Source: an uncultured Pelagibacteraceae bacterium
GTDB lineage: Bacteria > Pseudomonadota > Alphaproteobacteria > Pelagibacterales > Pelagibacteraceae
Length of the DNA: 36,834 bases
NCBI GenBank assembly: GCA_902566365.1
Contig: CACFIH010000010.1
Location: forward strand, 1-36,834
Direction of reading: 5' to 3'
Shown: piece after piece, positions 7,249-15,862 of the stretch
Position numbering within the stretch: the stretch's first letter is position 1
Layout: the number at the start of each line of letters is the position of its first letter
Notes under the pieces: model-generated
Told to the model about the DNA's origin: nothing
Database searches by the model: none
The model's input: the letters and a program-made list of their open reading frames with translations, nothing else
Made by a program: the position numbers and the translations under genes

Positions 7249-8655
7249 ATGAGTGCTAAGGATGTATTAAAATTTTTAAAAGATAAAGAAGCAGAATTTG
7301 TTGATTTAAGATTTACTGACCCAAGAGGTAAACTTCAACACTTAACAATGGACTCTACTGCAGTTGATGAGGGAATGTTAAATGAAGGAGTATTTTTTGA
7401 CGGATCTTCAATAGCTGGCTGGAAAGCTATAAATGAGTCAGATATGATTTTAAAACCAGATTTATCGAGATACTTTTTGGATCCTTTTACTTCCCATAAC
7501 ACTCTAGTTTTATTTTGTGATATATTGGATGCAATTAAAAAAACACCTTATGAGAGAGACCCAAGAGGTGTAGCTAAAAAAGCAGAAGAATATCTAAAAG
7601 CGTCAGGCATTGGCGACAAAGCTTTTTTTGGTCCAGAACCAGAATTTTTTGTATTTGATGACGTCAGAATTAAGAATGACATGAATGAGTGCGGTTTTGT
7701 ACTTGATAGTAAAGAGGGCCCTTATAACTCTGGAAAAGTATATGAAAATGGAAACATGGGTCACAGACCTGGAATAAAAGGTGGTTATTTTCCTGTTCCC
7801 CCAGTTGATAGTGAACAAGATATGCGTGGAGAATATCTTAAAAATTTAAAGGAAGTTGGAATAAAAGTTGAAAAACATCACCATGAAGTTGCTCCAAGTC
7901 AACATGAACTTGGAATGTATTTTGGAACTTTGGTACAACAAGCAGATAATGTCCAACTTTATAAATATGTGGTACAAATGGTGACACATTCATTTGGCAA
8001 GACTGCAACATTCATGCCAAAACCAGTTGCAGGTGATAACGGATCAGGAATGCATACTCACCAATCTATTTGGAAAGGAGATAAACCAGTATTTTCTGGA
8101 GATGCTTACGCTGGATTATCTGAAACTGCTTTACACTACATAGGTGGAATTTTAAAACACGCTAAAGCAATAAATGCTTTTGCTAATGCCACAACAAATA
8201 GTTATAAAAGATTAATTCCTGGATTTGAAGCTCCAGTTCTTTTAGCATATTCGGCTAGAAATAGATCGGCATCTTGTAGGATACCAATCACCTTAAGTAA
8301 AAACGGGGCAAGATGTGAAATAAGATTCCCTGATGCATCAGGAAATCCTTATTTGACTTTTGCAGCAATGTTAATGGCTGGTATTGACGGAATTAAAAAT
8401 AAAATACACCCAGGTGAATCTTTTGATAAAGATTTATATGATTTACCTCCTGAGGAAGTAAAATCTATCCCAACAGTATGTGGCTCATTAAGAGAAGCTA
8501 TGGAAAGTTTAGATAAAGATAGAGAATTTTTAACTCAAGGTGGAGTATTCACTGACGATCAAATCGATGCCTATATTGCGTTAAAGTTTGAAGAAATTCA
8601 CAAGTTTGAACATGCACCTCATCCTGTAGAGTTTGAGATGTATTACAGTTGTTAA
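7249..8655 (+). CDS. glnA: Glutamine synthetase, type I
   Basis: A 468-residue class I glutamine synthetase that joins ammonia to glutamate with ATP, the entry point of ammonium assimilation. Length and landmarks match the bacterial dodecameric enzyme: [43 protein letters not shown] and RSASCRIP. Tyr397 in DLYDLPPEE corresponds in number and context to the adenylylated tyrosine of E. coli. No glnB gene precedes it, unlike most alphaproteobacteria; instead a 138-base leader separates it from a divergent YbaK-type gene. SAR11 bacteria are known to lack PII proteins, so control may differ. I found no glutamine-riboswitch signature in the leader. Confidence 0.98.
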   Translation: MSAKDVLKFLKDKEAEFVDLRFTDPRGKLQHLTMDSTAVDEGMLNEGVFFDGSSIAGWKAINESDMILKPDLSRYFLDPFTSHNTLVLFCDILDAIKKTPYERDPRGVAKKAEEYLKASGIGDKAFFGPEPEFFVFDDVRIKNDMNECGFVLDSKEGPYNSGKVYENGNMGHRPGIKGGYFPVPPVDSEQDMRGEYLKNLKEVGIKVEKHHHEVAPSQHELGMYFGTLVQQADNVQLYKYVVQMVTHSFGKTATFMPKPVAGDNGSGMHTHQSIWKGDKPVFSGDAYAGLSETALHYIGGILKHAKAINAFANATTNSYKRLIPGFEAPVLLAYSARNRSASCRIPITLSKNGARCEIRFPDASGNPYLTFAAMLMAGIDGIKNKIHPGESFDKDLYDLPPEEVKSIPTVCGSLREAMESLDKDREFLTQGGVFTDDQIDAYIALKFEEIHKFEHAPHPVEFEMYYSC

Positions 8656-8669
8656 TTTAAGTATATTAA

Positions 8670-8840
8670 CTACTGCTTTGTTGTAGCAATTGAATCTTTG
8701 TTAACACCTTTTTTAACTACGTAATCCTGTGTGCCATTTGCACCAATTTCAACCTCTTTACGTAGGTTCTTAAAAAAAGATTTCTCTTTTAAAGAATCTT
8801 TAAGACCTTTAACAAGATTTTTAAATTCAAATTTATTCAT
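8670..8840 (-). CDS. Small hypothetical protein (56 aa)
   Basis: A 56-residue, Lys-rich, probably soluble protein that I do not recognise. The N-terminal half (NKFEFKNLVKGLKDSLKEKS) looks helical and amphipathic, and the rest has a plausible non-repetitive composition. ATG 8840 is preferred over GTG 8855 because the GTG overlaps a good -10 box (TATAAG, 8847-8852). That box would start transcription at or next to the ATG, giving a leaderless message. It lies alone between convergent glnA and the end of the suf operon. It could be spurious. Confidence 0.5.
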   Translation of the reverse strand: MNKFEFKNLVKGLKDSLKEKSFFKNLRKEVEIGANGTQDYVVKKGVNKDSIATTKQ

Positions 8841-8846
8841 GTGAAT

Positions 8847-8875
8847 CTTATACACTAGATATGCATTTTATGCAA
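8847..8875 (-). promoter_or_regulatory. Candidate promoter of the 56-aa ORF (leaderless)
   Basis: Minus-strand TTGCAT (8870-8875), a 17-base spacer and TATAAG (8847-8852, 5 of 6 to consensus). The -10 box ends 6 bases before ATG 8840, the usual geometry of a leaderless start. Confidence 0.4.
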
Positions 8876-8905
8876 TACTGCTATGCAACTTATAGGATAG
8901 TATTT

Positions 8906-9241
8906 TTAGCTAATTTTAAAAGACTCTCCACAGCCACAACGCTCTGTCTCGTTAGGATTATTAAATACAAAACTAGATGAAAATTCCTCTTTTTTATAAT
9001 CCATTTCAGTTCCTAAAAGATACATTACTGCAGCTGAGTCTATAAAAACTTTAACACCTTTATCCTCAATTAACTCATCATTGGGGTTAATTTCTTTTGA
9101 ATATTCCATTACATAAGACATTCCAGCACAACCACCAGATTTAACTGAAACTCTTACACCCAAAGCACTTTTCTCAGCAGTGGACATAATTTCTTTTATT
9201 CTATTCGCAGCGTTATCACTTAATTTAATTATTGGGTTCAT
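8906..9241 (-). CDS. A-type iron-sulfur carrier (SufA/IscA/ErpA family)
   Basis: A 111-residue A-type carrier that takes Fe-S clusters from the assembly scaffold to target proteins. The three invariant cysteines are present: one in SGGCAGMSYVMEY (about residue 38) and two in the C-terminal CGCGESF. It is the last gene of the suf operon, and its ATG overlaps the sufT stop by one base. Sequence alone does not separate SufA, IscA and ErpA; its place in a suf operon favours the SufA role. Confidence 0.93.
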   Translation of the reverse strand: MNPIIKLSDNAANRIKEIMSTAEKSALGVRVSVKSGGCAGMSYVMEYSKEINPNDELIEDKGVKVFIDSAAVMYLLGTEMDYKKEEFSSSFVFNNPNETERCGCGESFKIS

Positions 9242-9537
9242 TATAAATTTAGCTCCAATTTAGCTGCATCTGACATCATATCTTTATTCCAAGGAGGATC
9301 CCAAACTAATTCTAGATTTACATCATCTATTCCCTCTACTTGCATTGCACCTTCTTTTACTTCTTTTGGTAAACTTTCTGCAACGGGACAATTAGGTGTA
9401 GTTAATGTCATCTTAATTTCAGCTTTACGACCATTTACTTTTATATCATAAATTAAACCAAGTTCATATATATTCACTGGTAATTCAGGATCATAAATTT
9501 TTCTAATTTCCTCAATTATTTTGTTTTTAACATCCAT
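9241..9537 (-). CDS. sufT: SufT, MIP18/DUF59 Fe-S assembly factor
   Basis: A 98-residue MIP18 (DUF59) domain protein, nearly all domain. It carries the family's DPELPVNIYELGLIYDI (about residues 16-32) and TTPNCPVAESLP (about residues 46-57), including the reactive cysteine. SufT proteins help Fe-S cluster maturation or delivery. It sits between sufU (2-base gap) and the A-type carrier gene (1-base overlap) in the suf operon. Confidence 0.9.
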   Translation of the reverse strand: MDVKNKIIEEIRKIYDPELPVNIYELGLIYDIKVNGRKAEIKMTLTTPNCPVAESLPKEVKEGAMQVEGIDDVNLELVWDPPWNKDMMSDAAKLELNL

Positions 9538-9539
9538 AA

Positions 9540-10004
9540 TTAATCTTCTGTGGTTATTTCTTTCCCATCATTTTCCATTGCAGATACCAAAGTGTGCCAC
9601 GATAAGGTAGCACATTTAACTCTCATTGGATATTGTTTAACACCTGATAAACACATCAATTTTGTTTTATCATCCTCTTTTAAAATGTTATTTTTAAGTT
9701 CAGGATTTTCTTTAATCATTCCTAAAAAATCCTCAATTATTTCTTTAGCCTCATTATCACTTTTACCTTTAATCAAATCAGTCATTATAGAAGCTGATGC
9801 CATTGATATTGCACATCCACTTCCTTCAAAAGAAATATCCTCTACTTTTCTTTGGTCATTTAGTTTTAGATATACATGCACATTATCTCCGCATAATGGA
9901 TTATTACCTTTTGCATCTTTATTAAAATTTTCTGTTTTTCCTAAATTTCTAGGATTTTTTCCATGCTCTAAAATTATTTCTTGATATAATTCTTTTAAGT
10001 TCAT
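9540..10004 (-). CDS. sufU: SufU-type Fe-S scaffold / sulfur acceptor
   Basis: A 154-residue IscU-fold protein of the SufU subgroup. In the family it accepts sulfur from SufS through a zinc-bound cysteine. The ligand motifs are NPLCGDNVHVYL (about residues 35-46), GSGCAISMASASIM (about residues 61-74) and RVKCATLSWHTL near residue 130. The extra segment before the last cysteine (CLSGVKQYPMRVKC) is the mark of SufU as against IscU. No sufE is present in this operon. Its ATG overlaps the sufS stop as ATGA. Confidence 0.92.
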   Translation of the reverse strand: MNLKELYQEIILEHGKNPRNLGKTENFNKDAKGNNPLCGDNVHVYLKLNDQRKVEDISFEGSGCAISMASASIMTDLIKGKSDNEAKEIIEDFLGMIKENPELKNNILKEDDKTKLMCLSGVKQYPMRVKCATLSWHTLVSAMENDGKEITTED

Positions 10005-11221
10005 TTTAAATCAAAAATTTTTTTACAATTATTAATACCTTCATTTAACTTGTCTAAATCATCTTTAGTGTTATAAACTCCTAATGATGCTCGCGCACTT
10101 GCGGGTATACCTAATTTGTCATGAAGTATTTGACAACAATGATGACCCGCTCTTATAGCAACTCCAGTTTCATCCAGAATAGTTGCAATGTCATGTGGAT
10201 GAACTCCTTCTACCGTAAAAGATAGAACTCCACCTCTCTCTTTTGGATTTCCAATTAGTTTCACAGAATTATTCTTTTTTAAAATTTCTTGGCCGTATTC
10301 TATTAATTCTTTTTCATGTTTAATTATATTTTCAATTCCAATACTTTCTAAGAATTTTATTGATTGATCAAACGCGATGACTTGAGCTGTGGCCATTGTT
10401 CCAGCTTCATACTTATTTGGAAGTTCACCATAAGAAATTCTATCTTTTTTAACTTCATTTATCATTCCTCCGCCTCCTTGGTATGGTGGAAGTTGCTCTA
10501 ACCATTTCTTTTTTCCATACAAAACTCCAAGTCCTGTTGGACCATACATTTTGTGACATGATATTGCATAAAAATCACAATCAAGATCTTGCATATCTAA
10601 TTTTAAATGTGGTCCTCCCTGACATCCATCTACTACAACAACTATACCCTTAGAATGTGCTAATTGTGTTATCTCTTTGATTGGTAAAACTGCGCCAGTG
10701 ACATTGGATAGATGAGTGATTGCTATTACTTTGGTTTTATCTGTAATTTCTTTTTCTACATTTTCAATTGGGATATCTCCGTCTTCATTTATCTCAGCAA
10801 ATTTTATTTTAATATTTTTAGATTTTCTTAAAAAATGCCACGGAACATAATTTGAATGATGCTCTAATTCTGTAATTAAAATTTCATCATTTGGTTCCAA
10901 GATTGCTTGACCTAGAGTATTAGCAACTAAATTCAAAGCTTCTGTAGCACCTTTAGTAAATACTATTTCATTTTTATCTTTAGCATTAATATACTTTTGC
11001 ACTGAAGATCTCGTATTTTCATATAAATTAGTAGCTGCAACAGCCAAATAATGAATACTTCTACCTACATTTGAAAACTGTTTAGAGTAAAAATCATTAA
11101 TTCTATCTAAAACTATTTTAGGTTTTTGAGATGAATTAGCGCTATCTAAGTAAACTAAGTCATTATTCTGAATTTTTTCATCAAAAATCGGAAATTCTTT
11201 TTTAATGTTATTTATGTTCAT
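10001..11221 (-). CDS. sufS: SufS cysteine desulfurase
   Basis: A 406-residue pyridoxal-phosphate enzyme that takes sulfur from cysteine, giving alanine and a protein persulfide for cluster assembly. The cofactor lysine lies in ISCHKMYGPTGLGVL. The active cysteine is about Cys362 in RAGHHCCQILHDKLG. The N-terminal YLDSANSSQKP and TELEHHSNYVPW are also typical of group II desulfurases. It lies between sufD (1-base overlap) and sufU (4-base overlap). Confidence 0.96.
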   Translation of the reverse strand: MNINNIKKEFPIFDEKIQNNDLVYLDSANSSQKPKIVLDRINDFYSKQFSNVGRSIHYLAVAATNLYENTRSSVQKYINAKDKNEIVFTKGATEALNLVANTLGQAILEPNDEILITELEHHSNYVPWHFLRKSKNIKIKFAEINEDGDIPIENVEKEITDKTKVIAITHLSNVTGAVLPIKEITQLAHSKGIVVVVDGCQGGPHLKLDMQDLDCDFYAISCHKMYGPTGLGVLYGKKKWLEQLPPYQGGGGMINEVKKDRISYGELPNKYEAGTMATAQVIAFDQSIKFLESIGIENIIKHEKELIEYGQEILKKNNSVKLIGNPKERGGVLSFTVEGVHPHDIATILDETGVAIRAGHHCCQILHDKLGIPASARASLGVYNTKDDLDKLNEGINNCKKIFDLK

Positions 11222-12465
11222 TATTTTAATCCAATAATATTTTTAATTAATTTTTTAATTTCTGAGTCTGTAATCTTTTCAATAACATCTAGCAAAAATC
11301 CATTTATCAAAAGTTCTTTTGACTGTTGATAATTTAAACCACGAGACATTAAATAAAAAATAGAATCTTCATTTAAACTTCCAGATGCAGATCCATGAGA
11401 ACATTTTACATCATCAGCATAAATTTCTAATTCTGGTTTTGCATTAAACTCTGATGTTTCATCTAATAATATTGCTTTGCTTAATTGATATCCGTCAGTT
11501 TTTTGAGCTTTAGAGTTTACAAATATTTTTCCTTGATACGCAGATTTTGCATTTTTTCCAAGTACACTCTTAATGAGTTGATAACTTTTAGTGTTTTCAA
11601 CTAAATGGTTTATTGTAGTTCTAATTTCGTGTTGTTGATTTTCCTTTAATGAAAAAACTCCATTAATAAAAGCAGAAGAGTACTCACCATTTAAATTACA
11701 ATTAATTTCATTTTTAAAATAATCTGAACCAGCAGATAATATAAAAGTTTCTGAAACACTATTGTTATCCTGTTCAATATTATTAAATGAGTATTTTAAA
11801 TTATCATTTTTAAATTTATCAATTTTATAATTTTTAAGAATTGAGTCTTTTAGTAAATTAAAATTATAGAAAATATTGATAAAATTTTTGTTTGTATTAT
11901 CAGCAAAAAAATCAATAAGTCTTAAACAGCTATTTTCACCTAATTCAAAATCTAATCTCAAATTAACATTTGTTGACTTCACTTTATCATTTGTAGAATG
12001 ATAAATTATTAATGGTTTTTTTAAAGAATAATTCTTATTCACTATAATTTTAAAAACTTTATTTATAAATGCACTATTCAAATCAATTAACGAGTTTTTA
12101 TAATCAAATGAAATATTTTTTTCGATATCATGTTTAATTTCAATTTTATTTTGATCCTCATAACTAAAATCAATTTTTTCTACTCTTCCATTAATAAAAA
12201 TAATTTTATTGTGCTCTAAACCATCAACAAAAATAGAAGGATCAATTTTATTTGGTAATGAGTAATCATTAAAAAAACTAAGATCACTAATATTTCTTTT
12301 AATGATCTGACTTATATCTAAAAACTTCCAATCTTCTTGTTTTCTATTCGGAAATCCGTTTTCAATAAATTTTTTTAAAAAAAATTTTTTTGATTGGATT
12401 TCATCATCAGAAAATTTCGAGGTTTTTATTATTTTATCAAAATCTAACTGTAATTGTTCACTCAT
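11221..12465 (-). CDS. sufD: SufD, subunit of the SufBCD scaffold complex
   Basis: A 414-residue protein with the beta-helix SufBD core, which pairs with SufB and the ATPase SufC to build clusters. The N-terminal part is highly diverged and Asn/Lys-rich, but the C-terminal half has the diagnostic AKSAYQGKIFVNSKAQKTDGY, DETSEFNAKPELEIYADDV and KCSHGSASGSLNED, with the family's conserved histidine. The stop overlaps the sufS start by one base, and the gene starts directly after the sufC stop. Confidence 0.94.
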   Translation of the reverse strand: MSEQLQLDFDKIIKTSKFSDDEIQSKKFFLKKFIENGFPNRKQEDWKFLDISQIIKRNISDLSFFNDYSLPNKIDPSIFVDGLEHNKIIFINGRVEKIDFSYEDQNKIEIKHDIEKNISFDYKNSLIDLNSAFINKVFKIIVNKNYSLKKPLIIYHSTNDKVKSTNVNLRLDFELGENSCLRLIDFFADNTNKNFINIFYNFNLLKDSILKNYKIDKFKNDNLKYSFNNIEQDNNSVSETFILSAGSDYFKNEINCNLNGEYSSAFINGVFSLKENQQHEIRTTINHLVENTKSYQLIKSVLGKNAKSAYQGKIFVNSKAQKTDGYQLSKAILLDETSEFNAKPELEIYADDVKCSHGSASGSLNEDSIFYLMSRGLNYQQSKELLINGFLLDVIEKITDSEIKKLIKNIIGLK

Positions 12466-13200
12466 TTAATTAAAACTTTCGTAACCTTTTTTTTCTAATT
12501 CTATCGCTAATTCTGGTCCACCAGATTTAATTATTTTTCCATTCATTAAAACATGAACAAAATCTGGTTTAATATAATCTAATAATCTTTGATAATGGGT
12601 TATTATTAAAAAAGAATTATCTTTGTTTCTTAAAGCATTAACTCCGTCCGCGACTATTTTCAGAGCGTCTATGTCTAAGCCTGAGTCTGTCTCATCTAGA
12701 ATAGACAATTTTGGTGCCAACATAGACATTTGTAAGATTTCATTTTTCTTTTTTTCTCCACCTGAAAACCCAACATTCAATTGTCTATTTAGTTTTTCTT
12801 CATCAAATTTTAATTCTTTAGCTTTTTCTTTTACGAGTTTTAAAAATTCAATTGCATCTAATTCTTTTTCACCTCGAGCTTTTCTAATTGCATTTAAGGA
12901 CGTTTTTAAAAATATATTGGTATTCACACCTGGAATTTCTAACGGATATTGAAAAGCTAAAAATATTCCTTTATGCGCTCTTTCTTCGATCTCAAGATCA
13001 AATAAATTTTTATTTTCAAATAAGATTTCACCTGATACTTCGTAACCTTTTTTTCCTGATAAAATATTGGATAAAGTGCTTTTTCCTGATCCGTTTGGAC
13101 CCATAATTGCATGAACTTCGCCAGGATTTATATTCAATGAGAAACCCTTTAAAATCGATTTGTTCTCAACATTGGCATTTAAATTACTTATTTTAAGCAT
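12466..13200 (-). CDS. sufC: SufC, ATPase of the Fe-S assembly complex
   Basis: A 244-residue ABC-type ATPase that drives shape changes in SufBD. It has Walker A GPNGSGKST (about residues 34-42), the SufC version of the signature motif GFSGGEKKKNEILQM, and Walker B LSILDETDSGLD. There is no membrane domain, as expected for SufC. It overlaps the sufB stop by one base (TAATG) and is followed directly by sufD. Confidence 0.97.
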   Translation of the reverse strand: MLKISNLNANVENKSILKGFSLNINPGEVHAIMGPNGSGKSTLSNILSGKKGYEVSGEILFENKNLFDLEIEERAHKGIFLAFQYPLEIPGVNTNIFLKTSLNAIRKARGEKELDAIEFLKLVKEKAKELKFDEEKLNRQLNVGFSGGEKKKNEILQMSMLAPKLSILDETDSGLDIDALKIVADGVNALRNKDNSFLIITHYQRLLDYIKPDFVHVLMNGKIIKSGGPELAIELEKKGYESFN

Positions 13201-14642
13201 TAACCGACGCTCCCTTCTAAGCTAATTCCTACTAGTTTCTGGGCTTCAACTGCAAACTCCATTGGTAATTGTTGTAATACTTCTTTACAAAAACCATTAA
13301 CAATTAATCCTACAGCTTCCTCAGGATTAAGTCCTCTTTGTTGGCAATAATGTAATTGTTCCTCACTGATTTTTGATGTCGTAGCTTCATGTGCAATATT
13401 TGAGTCAAAATTTTTGTTTTTAATATAAGGTACTGTGTGTGCGCCACATTTATTTCCCATTAATAAAGAATCACATTGAGTATAATTACTAGAATTTTTT
13501 GCTTTTGAATTAATATCTACTAAGCCTCTGTAAGTCATATCAGAAAATCCAGCACTTATACCTTTAGATATAATTTTACTCTTAGTATTTTTTCCTAAAT
13601 GGATCATCTTTGTCCCAGTGTCTGCTTTTTGATGATTGTTTGTAATTGCTATAGAGTAAAATTCACCAGTTGAATTATCACCTTTTAATATACAACTTGG
13701 ATATTTCCAAGTTATAGCTGAGCCTGTTTCAACTTGCGTCCAAGAAATCTTAGAATTTTTTCCCTTACATAATCCTCTTTTAGTCACAAAATTGTAAATT
13801 CCTCCTTTACCATTTTCATCACCTGGATACCAATTTTGTACAGTTGAGTATTTTATTTCTGCGTCATCTAAAGCAATCAATTCAACATTCGCTGCGTGTA
13901 GTTGATTTTCATCTCTCATTGGAGCAGTACATCCCTCAAGGTAACTCACATAACTTCCTTTATCAGCAATAATTAATGTTCTCTCAAACTGTCCTGTCTC
14001 TGATGCATTGATTCTGAAATATGTCGATAGTTCCATTGGACACTTAACACCCTCAGGAATATATACAAATGATCCATCTGTAAAAACAGCAGAGTTTAGT
14101 GTGGCAAAGAAATGATCAGTAACTGGTATTACTGTACCTAAATATTTTTTTACAAGCTCAGGATGTTTTTGAATTGCCTCTGACATTGAGCAAAAAATTA
14201 TACCTTGTTTAGTTAATTCACCTTTAAAGGTAGTCGCCACAGAAACAGAGTCAAATACAGCATCCACAGCAATTCCATTTAGTCTTGCTTGCTCTTGTAA
14301 TGGAATTCCAAGTTTTTTATATGTCTCTAGAAGTTTAGGGTCAAGCTCATCTAAACTTTTCGGTTTATCTTTCATGCTTTTTGGCGCCGAATAATAATAT
14401 AAATCTTGATAATCAATTTTAGGATATTTTGGTTTTTGCCAATCAGGTTCTTTTAAAAGTTTTAATCGCTCATAAGCTTTTAATCTAAAGTCTAGCATCC
14501 ATTGTGGTTCTTTTTTAATGTTAGAAATAAACTTAATAACATTTTCGTTTAAGCCTTTTGGAGCTTTAATATTTTCTATGTCAGTGGTAAAACCGTACTT
14601 ATAATCTTTTAACTTTTCTATATCTTTTTCTCTTGTGTCCAT
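13200..14642 (-). CDS. sufB: SufB, scaffold subunit of the SufBCD complex
   Basis: A 480-residue scaffold on which new Fe-S clusters form. Highly conserved blocks are seen: [52 protein letters not shown] (containing the cysteine equivalent to E. coli Cys405) and [16 protein letters not shown]. The start is taken as ATG 14642, one base after the iscR stop, rather than an in-frame GTG at 14660 inside iscR. It is the first structural gene of the operon. Confidence 0.97.
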   Translation of the reverse strand: MDTREKDIEKLKDYKYGFTTDIENIKAPKGLNENVIKFISNIKKEPQWMLDFRLKAYERLKLLKEPDWQKPKYPKIDYQDLYYYSAPKSMKDKPKSLDELDPKLLETYKKLGIPLQEQARLNGIAVDAVFDSVSVATTFKGELTKQGIIFCSMSEAIQKHPELVKKYLGTVIPVTDHFFATLNSAVFTDGSFVYIPEGVKCPMELSTYFRINASETGQFERTLIIADKGSYVSYLEGCTAPMRDENQLHAANVELIALDDAEIKYSTVQNWYPGDENGKGGIYNFVTKRGLCKGKNSKISWTQVETGSAITWKYPSCILKGDNSTGEFYSIAITNNHQKADTGTKMIHLGKNTKSKIISKGISAGFSDMTYRGLVDINSKAKNSSNYTQCDSLLMGNKCGAHTVPYIKNKNFDSNIAHEATTSKISEEQLHYCQQRGLNPEEAVGLIVNGFCKEVLQQLPMEFAVEAQKLVGISLEGSVG

Positions 14643-14643
14643 T

Positions 14644-15069
14644 TTATAATCTTCTCTCACTATTGTCTTTTACTAAATCTTCTAAACTTTTTTCTTTAAA
14701 AAAATTATTTATATGATTTTCTAACTCATCCCAAAGATTATGAGTTAAACACTTTGTTGATTTACCATTGCATCCTTTTTTAGATTCTTTTTTACATTGC
14801 ACTGTTTTTACTTTTTCATCTACTGCATCAAAAATGTTTGTAAGTTTTATATCTTTGGCTTTTCTATTTAATACATAGCCACCTTGAGTACCTCTTACGC
14901 TTTGAACTATTTCTTTTTTTCTTAATTTAGAAAAAATTTGCTCTAAATAATCCAAGGATATTCCTTGTCTTAATGAGATATCTCTAAGGGAAACTGGATT
15001 AATATTATCAAATCTAGCCAGGTCCACTAAAGCCATAACCGCATATCTGCCTTTAGATGTTAATTTCAT
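14644..15069 (-). CDS. iscR: IscR-type Rrf2 family Fe-S-sensing repressor
   Basis: A 141-residue winged-helix regulator. It has the Rrf2 N-terminus [18 protein letters not shown] and the DNA-recognition region [22 protein letters not shown] cluster-ligand segment with three cysteines follows, [19 protein letters not shown] (about residues 92-110), whose last His matches the fourth ligand of E. coli IscR. This supports a true Fe-S sensing IscR rather than NsrR or RirA. It leads the suf operon and has a near-consensus IscR operator over its own promoter, so it most likely represses itself and the operon when clusters are plentiful. Confidence 0.94.
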   Translation of the reverse strand: MKLTSKGRYAVMALVDLARFDNINPVSLRDISLRQGISLDYLEQIFSKLRKKEIVQSVRGTQGGYVLNRKAKDIKLTNIFDAVDEKVKTVQCKKESKKGCNGKSTKCLTHNLWDELENHINNFFKEKSLEDLVKDNSERRL

Positions 15070-15091
15070 AATTTCCGCTATTTATGGGGGG

Positions 15092-15119
15092 TATATATAA
15101 ACCTGACTAAAATAGTCAA
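15092..15119 (-). promoter_or_regulatory. iscR-suf operon promoter
   Basis: Minus-strand TTGACT (15114-15119) as -35 and TATATA (15092-15097) as -10, 16 bases apart. Predicted transcription start is near 15085, giving a leader of about 15 bases before the iscR ATG. The -35 box is inside the IscR operator. Confidence 0.7.
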
Positions 15120-15123
15120 GTAT
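15099..15123 (-). promoter_or_regulatory. IscR type 1 operator
   Basis: The minus strand reads ATACTTGACT, then ATTTT, then AGTCAGGTTT. It fits the E. coli IscR type 1 consensus (half sites ATASYYGACT and AGTCRRSTAT around RWWWY) at 24 of 25 positions; only the second-to-last base differs. Covering the -35 box is the arrangement that lets cluster-loaded IscR repress its own operon. The site is also about 83 bases upstream of the divergent hydrolase gene. Confidence 0.85.
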
Positions 15124-15147
15124 CATAATTAAAAAAAAACTAACATT

Positions 15148-15176
15148 TTGTCACGCAGTTATGATAAATGTAATTT
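15148..15176 (+). promoter_or_regulatory. Weak candidate promoter for the alpha/beta hydrolase gene
   Basis: TTGTCA (15148-15153, 5 of 6 to consensus) and TAATTT (15171-15176) with a 17-base spacer. The -10 match is poor. Confidence 0.25.
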
Positions 15177-15205
15177 TTTTTTGAGAATAATAATCAATAA
15201 CAATT

Positions 15206-15862
15206 ATGGATAACAAAATTGTAGAAATATTTATACCTGGACCAGCAGGAAGACTCGAGGCAAAATATTATAAAAGTAAAAAAAATACTTCACCTATAGC
15301 TTTAGTATTACAACCTCATCCTCAATATGGAGGCACCATGAACAATAAAATTATTGTTGAAACTTTTAACACTTTTATGAACAACGATTTTTCAGTTTGT
15401 AGGGTAAACTTTAGAGGAGTTGGAAAAAGTGATGGTGAATTTGATAATGGCCAAGGAGAACTTGCTGATGCTGCAGCTGCATTAGACTGGTTAGAGAGAG
15501 AAAATTTTGATAATTCCCAATGTTGGGTTTCTGGTTTTTCATTCGGTTCATTAATTGCAATGCAGTTACTAATGAGAAGACCCGAAATAAATAGATTCAT
15601 TGCTATTTCGCCTCAACCAAACGTTTATGATTTTTCTTTTCTGTCTCCATGTCCTACCTCAGGCTTAATGATCTATGGTAAAAAGGATGAATTAGTTCCT
15701 ATTGATAATATTAATGAATTAAACAAAAGATTAAGTGATCAGAAAGGTATAAAAGTAGAATTTCAAGCTGTTTCTGATGCTAATCATTTTTTTTCAAAAA
15801 GTGAAAGCGTTTTAGTCAAATCTTTAGACAAATATATAAAAAAAGAAATAGCTCTTTATTAA
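15206..15862 (+). CDS. Alpha/beta hydrolase (COG2945-like)
   Basis: A 218-residue alpha/beta hydrolase. The nucleophile elbow is GFSFG (about residues 113-117), the probable acid is in YGKKDELVPID (about residues 156-166), and the catalytic histidine is in DANHFFSK near residue 195. The block LQPHPQYGGTMNNKI and the oxyanion-side NFRGVGKSDGE are typical of this small proteobacterial subfamily, whose substrate is unknown. The gene diverges from iscR and ends exactly where convergent anmK ends. Confidence 0.87.
   Translation: MDNKIVEIFIPGPAGRLEAKYYKSKKNTSPIALVLQPHPQYGGTMNNKIIVETFNTFMNNDFSVCRVNFRGVGKSDGEFDNGQGELADAAAALDWLERENFDNSQCWVSGFSFGSLIAMQLLMRRPEINRFIAISPQPNVYDFSFLSPCPTSGLMIYGKKDELVPIDNINELNKRLSDQKGIKVEFQAVSDANHFFSKSESVLVKSLDKYIKKEIALY

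Noticed and set aside
8651..8670. GTTAAT/ATTAAC inverted repeat after glnA as a terminator
   Set aside because: The stem is only 6 AT-rich bp with an 8-base loop and no T-run, so it is easily explained by chance in this composition.
9550..9984. 144-codon open frame antisense to sufU
   Set aside because: It mirrors the conserved sufU gene and has no protein-family features or upstream signals.
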